A stretch of 10,348 nucleotides of DNA from Victivallales bacterium (GTDB lineage: Bacteria; Verrucomicrobiota; Lentisphaeria; Oligosphaerales; Oligosphaeraceae). The stretch covers positions 1-10,348 of the forward strand of contig JAFYGL010000005.1 of assembly GCA_017543165.1 (NCBI GenBank), given 5' to 3'. A model generated the notes under the pieces. The model did not search any database and was not told where the DNA came from. It was given only the letters and a program-made list of their open reading frames with translations. The position numbers and the translations under genes were made by a program. Shown here in pieces: positions 1 to 7,030 of the stretch; the first letter of the stretch is position 1; each line of letters begins with the position of its first letter.

Positions 1-2214
1 GAACACGTTGTTCTTGATGGTGTCGATCACCCTCTGGATTTCAATGTCATTGTAATAGACTTCCTTGGGTGAATAGGATGTGCGCCTGGCCTCCACTTCC
101 TGGGCGTTCATGCCGAAGATGAATATGTTCTCTGGCCCAACTTCCTGACGAATCTCCACATTGGCGCCGTCCAGTGTGCCCAGTGTGATTGCGCCGTTAA
201 GCATCAGCTTCATGTTGCCAGTGCCAGACGCCTCTGTGCCCGCCAGGGAAATCTGCTCGCTCACATCTGCTGCGGGGATGATGCGCTCAGCCAGGCTTAC
301 GCGATAGTCTGGCAGGAACACCACCCGCAGTTTGTTGCGCACCTCTGGATTGGAATTGACCGCCTCGGCAACTGCGTGTATAAGGCGAATAACCTGCTTT
401 GCAGTGGCATAGCCAGGCGCCGCCTTTCCAGAGAAGATGAAAGTGCGGGGCACAATGTCCAGTTCTGGATTGTCAATCAGCCTGTTGTACAGCATGATCA
501 CATACAGCACCAGCAGCAACTGGCGCTTGTATTCATGGAGACGCTTGATCTGCACGTCGAAAATGCTGTCCACATTCACATCCACATCCAGCGTATCCTG
601 GATAATTTCCGCCAGTGCAATCTTGTTCTGGCGTTTGATTTCCGCAAAGCGCGCCATGAAGTCGTCGTCATCCTGGAACGCCTCCAGCTTCCTCAACTGC
701 GCCAGGTCTGTAATCCAGTCCTCGCCTATCTTCTCGGAAATCAGATTGGCAAGCGCGGGATTCGCGTTCAGCAGCCAGCGGCGCTGGGTGATGCCGTTGG
801 TCATGTTGCAGAATTTCTCCGGCCACAGGTCCGAGAAGTCCCTGAATATGCGGGTGCGCAATATGTCCGAATGTATTTCAGCCACGCCGTTGATTTTGCT
901 GCATCCAACCAGGGCAAGATGCGCCATGCGCACCGCCTTGACTGGCTTCTCCTCGATTATGCTCATGCGCGCCAGGCGGCCAATGTCCCCTGGATAGCAA
1001 TATGAGATCAGCTTCAGGAAACGCCCGTTGATTTCATAGATTATCTGGATATGGCGGGGCAGCAGGCGCGAGAAGCGCGTCAAAGTCCACTTTTCGAGTG
1101 CCTCTGGCAGGATTGTATGGTTGGTATATCCCACGCAGGAGACAGTGATGTTCCATGCCTCGTCCCAGTCAATATGCTCTTCATCCACCAGCAGGCGCAT
1201 CAATTCAGGTATCACCAATGTGGGATGCGTGTCGTTCAACTGGAAGAACACCTTCTCTGGCAGTTTGTGCAGGCTGTTGCCGCGGGAGATGTGGCGGCGG
1301 AGCACATCGCGGACTGTGCACGCCACGAAGAAGTACTGCTGGCGCAGGCGCAGTTCCTTGCCCTGGTCTATGTTGTCATTGGGGTACAGGACACGCGTAA
1401 GGTTCTCCGCCTTCACCCTGGACTGCACAGCATCCACATACGAGCCCTTGTTGAAATTCTCCAGGTCGAACTCATTGTCCGACATGGCCGACCACAGGCG
1501 CAGCGTGTTCACGGTCTTGGCGCCATAGCCTACCACTGGCACATCGTAGGGCACGCCCTTGACGCGGTCGAGGGGCAGCCAGCACCATTCTTCACGGCAA
1601 CCATTGTCCACCACCTTGACTTCGCCACCAAACTGCACATAGACCTCTCTTTCAGGACGGCGGAACTCCCATGGATAGCCATACCTGAGCCAGTTGTCAG
1701 GCTCCTCTATCTGGGCGCCATTGACGATTTTCTGGCGGAAGATGCCATAGTCGTAGCGGAGGCCATATCCCATGCTGGGCAGATCCAGCGTGGCGAGGGA
1801 ATCCAGGAAGCAGGCCGCAAGGCGCCCAAGGCCTCCGTTGCCAAGACCAGCGTCTAGTTCATAGTCCTTGGTTTCCTCCCAGGTGTACTGCGTGTCCTTC
1901 AATGCCTCGCGGCAAACCTCCTACATGCCCAGGTTGATCACGTTGTTGGCCAGCAGACGGCCAATAAGGAATTCCAGAGAGAGATAATATACCTGCCTCT
2001 GGTTGGTGGCTATGTAGTTTTCATTGGTGTTCTGCCATGCATCCACAATCTTGTCCCGCACCGCCAGTGACACAGCCGTGTAGTTCACCAACGGGGTGAC
2101 CTGCCCTTCTACCGCGGCCAGCGTGTAGCGCAAATTGTGCAGATAATCTTCCTTGAACTTCCTGACCTGTGCCTTGAACGCCTCTGTCTCGCTCTTCTTA
2201 TGCTGTACAGACAT
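1..2214 (-). pseudogene. glgP: Glycogen/alpha-glucan phosphorylase gene with in-frame TAG at codon 98, partial at left edge
   Basis: Glycogen phosphorylase (GT35) releases glucose-1-phosphate from alpha-1,4-glucan ends using phosphate and pyridoxal phosphate in the cytoplasm. Reading from ATG at 2214, codons 1-97 end in VYYLSLEFLIGRLLANNVINLGM, then TAG (1921-1923), and the same frame continues without another stop to the window edge: EVCREAL, DAGLGNGGLGRLAACFLDS near residue 130, RYDYGIF, QLNDTHPTL, LPRHIQIIYEIN, MTNGITQRRW, IKRLHEYKRQ, FLPDYRVSLAERIIPAADVSEQ and the PLP-lysine motif EASGTGNMKLMLNGA (Lys about 669, codon at 208-210). About 738 of the usual 800-850 codons are present; the C-terminus lies outside. 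E. coli MalP and GlgP have Tyr at the stop position with identical flanking spacing, so one TAC/TAT to TAG change explains it. It may be a nonsense pseudogene, a sequencing error or a gene expressed by readthrough. The family call is near certain; the functional state is open. Confidence 0.9.
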
Positions 2215-2225
2215 GAAATCTACTG

Positions 2226-2231
2226 CTCCTT
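2226..2231 (-). promoter_or_regulatory. Ribosome binding site of the phosphorylase gene
   Basis: AAGGAG on the minus strand lies 11 bases before the ATG at 2214. The spacing is slightly long but it is the only Shine-Dalgarno-like stretch there. The protein begins MSVQHKK, which fits the usual short N-terminal tail of the family. Confidence 0.6.
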
Positions 2232-2270
2232 ATGACCTTTTTTGAAACCACATGAAAATCACCTTAATTT

Positions 2271-2300
2271 ATCATAGTCTTCAATATATTCTAGTGACAA
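2271..2300 (-). promoter_or_regulatory. Predicted sigma70-like promoter of the phosphorylase gene
   Basis: On the minus strand TTGTCA (2295-2300) is followed after 18 bases by TATGAT (2271-2276). Transcription would start near 2263, giving a leader of about 50 bases before the ATG at 2214. This is a consensus match only, in an AT-rich stretch where chance matches are common. Confidence 0.4.
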
Positions 2301-2350
2301 TTCTTCAACAGCATAAAAAGGACTAAATAATCAATCTCCACTGTCACTGC

Positions 2351-2380
2351 TTGTTTTTTCAGGAGATAATGCCATATTAC
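2351..2380 (+). promoter_or_regulatory. Possible promoter of the tRNA-Ser gene
   Basis: TTGTTT (2351-2356) and TATTAC (2375-2380) are spaced by 18 bases and would start transcription about 15 bases before the tRNA. Both boxes are imperfect; GATAAT at 2365-2370 is an alternative -10 box. It stands back to back with the phosphorylase promoter. Confidence 0.3.
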
Positions 2381-2401
2381 AGACAATTTAACAAGCATGC
2401 T

Positions 2402-2491
2402 GGAGAGATGGCTGAGTGGCCGAAGGCGACGGTTTCGAAAACCGTTGTAGGCTTTTGCCTACCCAGGGTTCGAATCCCTGTCTCTCCGCCA
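2402..2491 (+). tRNA. tRNA-Ser, anticodon CGA, with encoded CCA
   Basis: The 90-base sequence folds as a class II tRNA. The acceptor arm GGAGAGA (2402-2408) pairs fully with TCTCTCC (2481-2487), followed by G and CCA. The anticodon stem ACGGT/ACCGT encloses loop TTCGAAA with anticodon CGA at 2436-2438, which reads UCG serine codons. The long variable arm TAGGC-TTTT-GCCTA is typical of serine tRNA, and the T arm is CAGGG-TTCGAAT-CCCTG. All stems are perfectly paired, so the gene looks functional. Confidence 0.97.
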
Positions 2492-2507
2492 GTTTTCCAC
2501 TTAAAAA

Positions 2508-2548
2508 GCCCCAAAGTATCACATGGTATCACACTTTGGAGTTTTTTT
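2508..2548 (+). terminator. Rho-independent terminator after tRNA-Ser
   Basis: CCAAAGT (2511-2517) pairs with ACTTTGG (2533-2539) around a 15-base loop, and a run of seven T follows after AG. The A-rich 5' flank can pair with the T run, so it may also act on the other strand. The large loop and short stem make it of moderate strength. Confidence 0.6.
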
Positions 2549-2599
2549 GTCTATGTACTGTTATATTGAAGTCGCAAAAAGTCGTGTACGACGCTGCGC

Positions 2600-2633
2600 C
2601 ATTTTCACAGACATTCTGGTGAGCATTTTCACA
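2600..2633 (+). repeat. Direct repeat CATTTTCACA x2 upstream of the araC-type gene (candidate operator)
   Basis: CATTTTCACA occurs at 2600-2609 and again, identical, at 2624-2633, a start-to-start spacing of 24 bp. AraC-family proteins bind as two HTH units, often to direct half-sites about two helical turns apart. A -10-like TATACT lies at 2644-2649 without a matching -35 box, so the second copy occupies the -35 zone as at activator-dependent promoters. The role as an autoregulatory site is inferred. Confidence 0.4.
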
Positions 2634-2690
2634 AAGTGAGGACTATACTGAATACACTATCCTAAAAATCAAACCAGTCTGATACAAAAA

Positions 2691-3503
2691 ATGAACAACA
2701 TATATTGCCGCCTTAGAAAGCTTCCCAGGCTTGTTTCATTCCCATTTAAATTGGATACTATCGGCTGGACGACAAATATGGCTCTATCCCAGGGAATGTA
2801 TCTTCCCGACAACTTTGTATGCATCTCCTTCTATCTCAAAAAGTACAATTCCGCCATAAAGAACGACTACATTAAATTTTCCTTCCTGCCAGTGAATTCA
2901 TACACTGGCGGAAAGGATGTACCGCTCCACGATGAGATTTTCTTCAGTTATAATCCAGACGTCACGGATGCATTGTGCGAACTGTTTGGCACAAGGGAGA
3001 AAATGATATTTTACGGAGTTCCTTTCAACGAGCACATCCAGAAAATCATCAAAGAAATACGGCAAAGGCTGGATTCCCACAACGACCTGGGGGTGGCCGA
3101 TGAGCTGGACACGCTTGCAATTCACCTATTCACCTCAATCCTCAAGGCGGTAAAGCAGGAAAACAACAATGGAAAAGTACCCAACATCAACATTTTCGAG
3201 ATAGCCGAAGGCCTTAAAAAAGGGCAGAGCCTCAACTCGCTTATCCGCAAATACGGCTTCAGCAGACGCAACTTCTATATCCATTGGAACAATGTGTTCA
3301 ATCTCTCGCCTGTAAACTTCAGACTAAATGAGCAGCTTGCCGATGCCGCAGACATGCTTAAGGAAACAAACCTCTCAATAAAGGAAATCAGCGAGAAATG
3401 CGGTTTCTCAAACATTGTGTACTTCTACAAGAAATTCGGGCAGAAATACGGCAGGACACCCACGGCATTCAGGGCGGAAATGTTTACCATGCGCGGCGTC
3501 TAG
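2691..3503 (+). CDS. AraC-family transcriptional regulator
   Basis: A 270-residue DNA-binding regulator of the AraC/XylS family. The C-terminal third has the two-helix-turn-helix DNA-binding domain: first HTH around 178-200 (GQSLNSLIRKYGFSRRNFY), second around 228-250 (LSIKEISEKCGFSNIVYFYK), then the family signature KFGQKYGRTPTAFR. The N-terminal 160 residues are consistent with a cupin-like sensor (PLHDEIFFSYNP near 78-89) but the ligand cannot be told. The ATG at 2691 has no clear Shine-Dalgarno; Met30 and Met36 are alternative starts that would shorten the sensor. The gene ends in TAG and is followed 149 bases later by the pseudopilin gene on the same strand. Paired direct repeats before both genes suggest that it controls itself and its neighbours. 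In this phylum such regulators commonly sit beside carbohydrate-use genes, so a sugar signal is likely but unproven. Confidence 0.92.
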   Translation: MNNIYCRLRKLPRLVSFPFKLDTIGWTTNMALSQGMYLPDNFVCISFYLKKYNSAIKNDYIKFSFLPVNSYTGGKDVPLHDEIFFSYNPDVTDALCELFGTREKMIFYGVPFNEHIQKIIKEIRQRLDSHNDLGVADELDTLAIHLFTSILKAVKQENNNGKVPNINIFEIAEGLKKGQSLNSLIRKYGFSRRNFYIHWNNVFNLSPVNFRLNEQLADAADMLKETNLSIKEISEKCGFSNIVYFYKKFGQKYGRTPTAFRAEMFTMRGV

Positions 3504-3531
3504 TACTTAATTGAACAGATTTCCCGCCATT

Positions 3532-3560
3532 TTGCACAATAGATGAATATATTGCACAAT
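3532..3560 (+). repeat. Direct repeat TTGCACAAT x2 (candidate AraC-type operator)
   Basis: TTGCACAAT is found at 3532-3540 and, identical, at 3552-3560, exactly 20 bp apart, or about two turns of the helix on one DNA face. The second copy ends 7 bases before the -35 box of the predicted pseudopilin promoter, the usual place for an AraC-family activator site. The first copy is preceded by GCCATTT, resembling the CCATTTTCACA site before the regulator gene. Binding by the adjacent regulator is inferred. Confidence 0.5.
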
Positions 3561-3567
3561 TGAGAAC

Positions 3568-3595
3568 TTGTTTTCTACTTATTTTATGGTAAAAT
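3568..3595 (+). promoter_or_regulatory. Predicted promoter of the pseudopilin gene
   Basis: TTGTTT (3568-3573) and TAAAAT (3590-3595) are 16 bases apart, and TGG directly before the -10 box makes an extended -10 element. Start would be near 3602, giving a leader of about 50 bases. The position just downstream of the TTGCACAAT pair supports a regulated promoter. Confidence 0.45.
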
Positions 3596-3640
3596 TTACG
3601 CGACTGGAATCAATGTTGTAAAGATTTTACACAAAAGAAT

Positions 3641-3646
3641 AAGGAG
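3641..3646 (+). promoter_or_regulatory. Ribosome binding site of the pseudopilin gene
   Basis: AAGGAG lies 6 bases before the ATG at 3653, a near-ideal Shine-Dalgarno that fixes the start of the prepilin leader. Confidence 0.8.
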
Positions 3647-3652
3647 AAGACA

Positions 3653-4417
3653 ATGAGAACTCTAAGAAAAACCAATTTCACGCTAATTGAATTGCTGGTC
3701 GTCATAGCCATCATCGCAGTTTTGGCGGCCATGCTGCTGCCAGCGCTGAGCAAGGCACGCGCAAAGGCACGCAGCATCAGTTGCGTCAACAACATGAAGC
3801 AATTGGGTCTTTATGTGACTCTGTATGAAAACGAACATGACGACATTTACATGCCAAGTGTTGCAATGTATATGTACTGGGGGCATCTTCTTTTGAAGGG
3901 AGGTCAATTTACAGGTGCTGTCAATGAGCGCAGGGCGGAATTCATTTGCCCAGAAAAGCAAAGCCAGAGTGTTACCGTTAGTGGCGTTGAACGGAAATTC
4001 CCATGGCTCGACACAGGAGAGTCATACCATTATGGCATGAATTCGCATTTGCACCGTAAAGTCACTGACAATTCAAAACCAAATGTATTAAGAAGATACG
4101 GGCAGCCCAAATACCCTTCAGAGATAAGCAGCATTGCAGAGACCAAAAAGGTCCCTGGCGTGGATAACCAGTGCTACTTTTTCTCTGCCGATGATGGAAA
4201 CTCAATGCGTCACTTGGACTTTCCACACAATTTTGAGCAAAATGTTACAGTGGGATATGCAGACGGCCACGCCGTCAGTGAAAAAAAGACTCCTGTTCTA
4301 TATCTTCCTTCTGGCAATCCTGCTTCGTGGCATTATACATCCCATTTCTGGGCATATTATGGCACTTGGAGTGCAGATGTCATAAATTACACCAAGCAAA
4401 ATTATAATTACTATTAA
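3653..4417 (+). CDS. Prepilin-type N-terminal domain protein with H-Xn-DG motif (pseudopilin-like)
   Basis: A 254-residue protein with a type IV prepilin/type II secretion pseudopilin leader. The short basic leader MRTLRKTN precedes [24 protein letters not shown]; prepilin peptidase should cut between Asn8 and Phe9, and Glu13 is the conserved +5 glutamate. Asn rather than Gly precedes the cut site, as is common in Lentisphaerota. The hydrophobic helix is followed by [20 protein letters not shown], the usual continuation in these lineage-expanded proteins. Near the end YADGHA (202-207) matches the prepilin-processing-associated H-X9-DG motif, but the spacing from His192 to Asp204 is 11 residues. 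The C-terminus is rich in Tyr and Trp. It lies between an AraC regulator and a secreted glycosidase-like protein, so it may help export, anchor or bind polysaccharide at the envelope; its exact job is unknown for this family. Confidence 0.92.
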   Translation: MRTLRKTNFTLIELLVVIAIIAVLAAMLLPALSKARAKARSISCVNNMKQLGLYVTLYENEHDDIYMPSVAMYMYWGHLLLKGGQFTGAVNERRAEFICPEKQSQSVTVSGVERKFPWLDTGESYHYGMNSHLHRKVTDNSKPNVLRRYGQPKYPSEISSIAETKKVPGVDNQCYFFSADDGNSMRHLDFPHNFEQNVTVGYADGHAVSEKKTPVLYLPSGNPASWHYTSHFWAYYGTWSADVINYTKQNYNYY

Positions 4418-4437
4418 GGTAATTTCAAAACTATCAT

Positions 4438-4471
4438 CAAAATGCGCGATGCTTTACCATCGCGCATTTTG
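4438..4471 (+). terminator. Perfect 14-bp hairpin after the pseudopilin gene
   Basis: CAAAATGCGCGATG (4438-4451) pairs perfectly with CATCGCGCATTTTG (4458-4471) around the 6-base loop CTTTAC. A and T runs sit at the base of the stem, so it could terminate in either direction. It lies 21 bases after the pseudopilin stop and 94 bases before the next gene; leaky termination would set a lower level for the downstream enzyme. Confidence 0.8.
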
Positions 4472-4551
4472 TGTATATAAAGTTCTGCAACTGACACACG
4501 CAGGGAACGATTACTTCATTATAGTTTCCTTTTCCACACCCATCAAAAAAT

Positions 4552-4556
4552 GGAGG
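4552..4556 (+). promoter_or_regulatory. Ribosome binding site that decides the start at 4565
   Basis: GGAGG lies 8 bases before the ATG at 4565. An in-frame ATG at 4550 overlaps this site and has no Shine-Dalgarno of its own. The 4565 start also gives a textbook signal peptide (MRRISLFLLLLCAISLSYA). Confidence 0.75.
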
Positions 4557-4564
4557 CACTCTGC

Positions 4565-7000
4565 ATGCGACGCATTTCCCTGTTCCTGCTTCTACTCTGC
4601 GCCATTTCCTTGAGTTATGCCCAGGCGCCTGACTTCCGCCCCCCATTTGACAAATCAGATGTCAAGGGAAGAATAAACATCCAGGCAAATCCATGGTTTC
4701 CCATGAACAAGCAGCCCATACACGATTTGGGTGGGCCGAATACCACATGGATCCACCATACGGGGGAGAACCTCTGGGGCCAGGGAATGAAACTGTGCGA
4801 GGAATACGGGGTGGACGTATGGGATGTGGAGATCAACGAGCCAAGCGGCTGGCTCGGAACCTACAAGATGATGCTGAAGCAGGCGGAAGCCGTCGGCAGC
4901 AAAATCCAGCTGGGCCTGTTCTTCGGCTGCTACTCCAAGACACCTGAAGCAACGGCGAAAGGTCTCATCAATAACTTGAAACAAATCCGCGGGGAACTGA
5001 AAAGCAGCCCCAACGTGGCCCGCATAGGCGGTCGCCCGAGGATTGTAATCTACAATCCCACAAAATACAAGCCAGAGCAGTGGAAGGGAATCATTGAGAC
5101 TGTGGAGGCGGAGTTCGGACCGATGGTCTGGCTGGCAGGCACCCGAAAGCGCATGCGGGAATATCTGCCGTATTTTGACGGCATCAGCGTCTATGGTTCA
5201 GGGGGCGTAGCCGAGCAAAAGGCCCATGCCGAGTTCGCCAAGGGCATCTGGAAGGAATATCCGCAGAAACTCAACGAGGGTGCCATCCACAGCACCTACA
5301 CATGCCACTTCCACATGGGCGGGCTGCCCGTGCCATTGAGCAAGGCATACCGTGAAAGCTGTGACATTGCAATTGGGACCAATCCCGATTCACTCATCGT
5401 GACCAACCTGTTCGACCACTACGAGAACTCCCTTGTCTATCCATGCTACGAGCGCGAGGACTTCATGCTGCGCTATTTGCAGTACCGTGTCTGCCGCTGG
5501 CAGAAACGTCCCTTCCCAGGGCAAAAGGAGCCAGAACTGGTGCTCACCAATTTCTGCCAGGTGCTGTTGGGACGCCAGAGCATCGACTTTGAGGTGATGG
5601 GCTTCCCCCTCAATGCAGAGCCGAAGGAGGTCACCATCCAACTGGAAATTTGCTCAACCTCTGGAGACGTGCTGAAGACCTTCCCCCCACGCAAAATGCT
5701 GCTGGACGATTTTCGCGTCGAGACCTATTCCGTGCCTTCGCTGGATTTTGTTGATGAGCGTGGCATTGTGCCCCGTCTAGTCTATAATTGGAAAGGGAAG
5801 CGCTACATATTCGCAAACTCCCCGATGACGCAGCTATCCCCCTCCATCCGCTCCTACAGGATGTACTGGGCACGCTCCACCAAGAACCAGCTCAACCACA
5901 AGGGCGACGAAAAATGGAGCATGGGTGGATGCACGCCTGGGCAGACCTTTATTTCAGACGCCACGGGCCTGGCCAATTTCCAATCCTACATCATGCCTGT
6001 AATGGGCGGCAAGGACACGGAAGGATATCACCGCCACGGCATCCGCCGCGACGGCTCGGAATTCTATTTCACCACCAATCCTCGGGTTCACCTCAAGCAG
6101 AACCAGGTCCTGGCCCTTCCACCTGACGGACAGGCTCTCCACTGGTACCATATCGAAATCGAGAATAAGCGCGGGCGGCGCTGGCAAAGCCTTCCAATTT
6201 GGTCAACGGACGGTACGCGTGAAGCCCCCGTCACAGTGCCGCTATGGTGTCCAGACGGCACAGTGCGAGACTTTTCCATCGAAGGCGCCAGAATCCCCTT
6301 CTGGTACTACCCATGCCAGAGGAATGCGGGAAGGGTCCTTCTGGATGTTTCAGGCTACGGCCACCATGGTTTCATCAATGGCGGAGGATATGGCGGCGGC
6401 CATCTCGGCTTTACGGGCTACAACTACTATCACAACGGCCCCATTTCGCCAGACAAGCCATCCATATTCGCCAAGGATGAAGATGGAACAGGCTACCTTC
6501 GCTTCTCTGGCAAAGACCATGTGACCATCATGGGCGGCACCGCCATGCCCTGCGCAGCCACATACGAATTGTGCGTGCGCCCTGCCTCCCTCGGCGAGAA
6601 GATGGGCCTTATTGGCACAGGCAACAACCAGATTTCCATCAATATGCTGGAGGATGGCACGGTCACTGCTTCACGCCGCACTGCCAACGAAGAGGCGGGC
6701 GGGCAGCCAGCCAAAAGCAAAACCAACGAAATTGTCAGCTCGTCACATAAACTGGAACCAGGGAAATGGACGCGTATCGCAGTGACATACGACCTGCGGA
6801 CCTTGCGGCTTTATCTGGACGGAACCCTGGAAGACGAAAAGCCCAGCCTCCCCAACCGCGGTCACGAGTGGATAAACCACCTGCTGCTTGGAGCCGCCAA
6901 TAAATGGGTCTGGGAACCCATACAGCGTTTCAAGGGAGACATCAAGGACGTGCGCATCTACGGGCGAAACCTCCAGCCTGAGGAATTCCTCCAAGAGTAA
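4565..7000 (+). CDS. Secreted glycoside hydrolase-like protein (GH71/GH99-like region plus LamG-like jellyroll)
   Basis: An 811-residue exported protein. Residues 1-19 form a signal peptide (MRRISLFLLLL..SYA, cleavage likely before Gln20). Residues about 35-320 resemble the barrel of GH71/GH99-type enzymes: an early acidic strand VDVWDVEINEPSGW (83-96), LGLFFGCYSKTP, RPRIVIYNPTKY, LPYFDGISVYG and the late motif LIVTNLFDHYENSLVYPCYE (277-296), which sits where those enzymes carry an active-site TW-D-xE-type motif. The middle part appears beta-rich and is unassigned. From about 587 to 806 there is a LamG/concanavalin-like jellyroll: LLDVSGYGHHG, YLRFSGKDHVTI, YELCVRPAS, KWTRIAVTYDLRTLRLYLDG and FKGDIKDVRIYGRNL are its typical strands, with a Gly-rich insert near 600-625. 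Such domains often bind carbohydrate. Endo-acting cleavage of an extracellular polysaccharide is plausible; the family call for the N-terminus is tentative because it rests on remote resemblance. Confidence 0.75.
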   Translation: MRRISLFLLLLCAISLSYAQAPDFRPPFDKSDVKGRINIQANPWFPMNKQPIHDLGGPNTTWIHHTGENLWGQGMKLCEEYGVDVWDVEINEPSGWLGTYKMMLKQAEAVGSKIQLGLFFGCYSKTPEATAKGLINNLKQIRGELKSSPNVARIGGRPRIVIYNPTKYKPEQWKGIIETVEAEFGPMVWLAGTRKRMREYLPYFDGISVYGSGGVAEQKAHAEFAKGIWKEYPQKLNEGAIHSTYTCHFHMGGLPVPLSKAYRESCDIAIGTNPDSLIVTNLFDHYENSLVYPCYEREDFMLRYLQYRVCRWQKRPFPGQKEPELVLTNFCQVLLGRQSIDFEVMGFPLNAEPKEVTIQLEICSTSGDVLKTFPPRKMLLDDFRVETYSVPSLDFVDERGIVPRLVYNWKGKRYIFANSPMTQLSPSIRSYRMYWARSTKNQLNHKGDEKWSMGGCTPGQTFISDATGLANFQSYIMPVMGGKDTEGYHRHGIRRDGSEFYFTTNPRVHLKQNQVLALPPDGQALHWYHIEIENKRGRRWQSLPIWSTDGTREAPVTVPLWCPDGTVRDFSIEGARIPFWYYPCQRNAGRVLLDVSGYGHHGFINGGGYGGGHLGFTGYNYYHNGPISPDKPSIFAKDEDGTGYLRFSGKDHVTIMGGTAMPCAATYELCVRPASLGEKMGLIGTGNNQISINMLEDGTVTASRRTANEEAGGQPAKSKTNEIVSSSHKLEPGKWTRIAVTYDLRTLRLYLDGTLEDEKPSLPNRGHEWINHLLLGAANKWVWEPIQRFKGDIKDVRIYGRNLQPEEFLQE

Positions 7001-7002
7001 AA

Positions 7003-7025
7003 GTGGACTGTGGACTGTGGACTGT
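7003..7025 (+). repeat. Short tandem repeat GTGGACT x3
   Basis: GTGGACT is repeated three times without gaps at 7003-7009, 7010-7016 and 7017-7023, followed by GT. It begins two bases after the TAA of the upstream gene and leads into the 66-bp repeat array. No function is evident. Confidence 0.8.
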
Positions 7026-7030
7026 TATGT

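Noticed and set aside
376..1857. Long plus-strand reading frames opposite the phosphorylase gene (209 and 268 residues)
   Set aside because: They are antisense shadows of a strongly conserved minus-strand gene and show no recognisable domain.
1921..1923. General reassignment of TAG to an amino acid in this organism
   Set aside because: The AraC-type gene (3501-3503) and the minus-strand glycosidase gene (7249-7251) end in TAG at the expected protein ends; reading through the first would run into the operator and promoter region.
2402..2491. The neighbouring tRNA as an amber suppressor for the phosphorylase gene
   Set aside because: Its anticodon is CGA and reads UCG; reading UAG would require CUA. 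No other tRNA is visible in the window.
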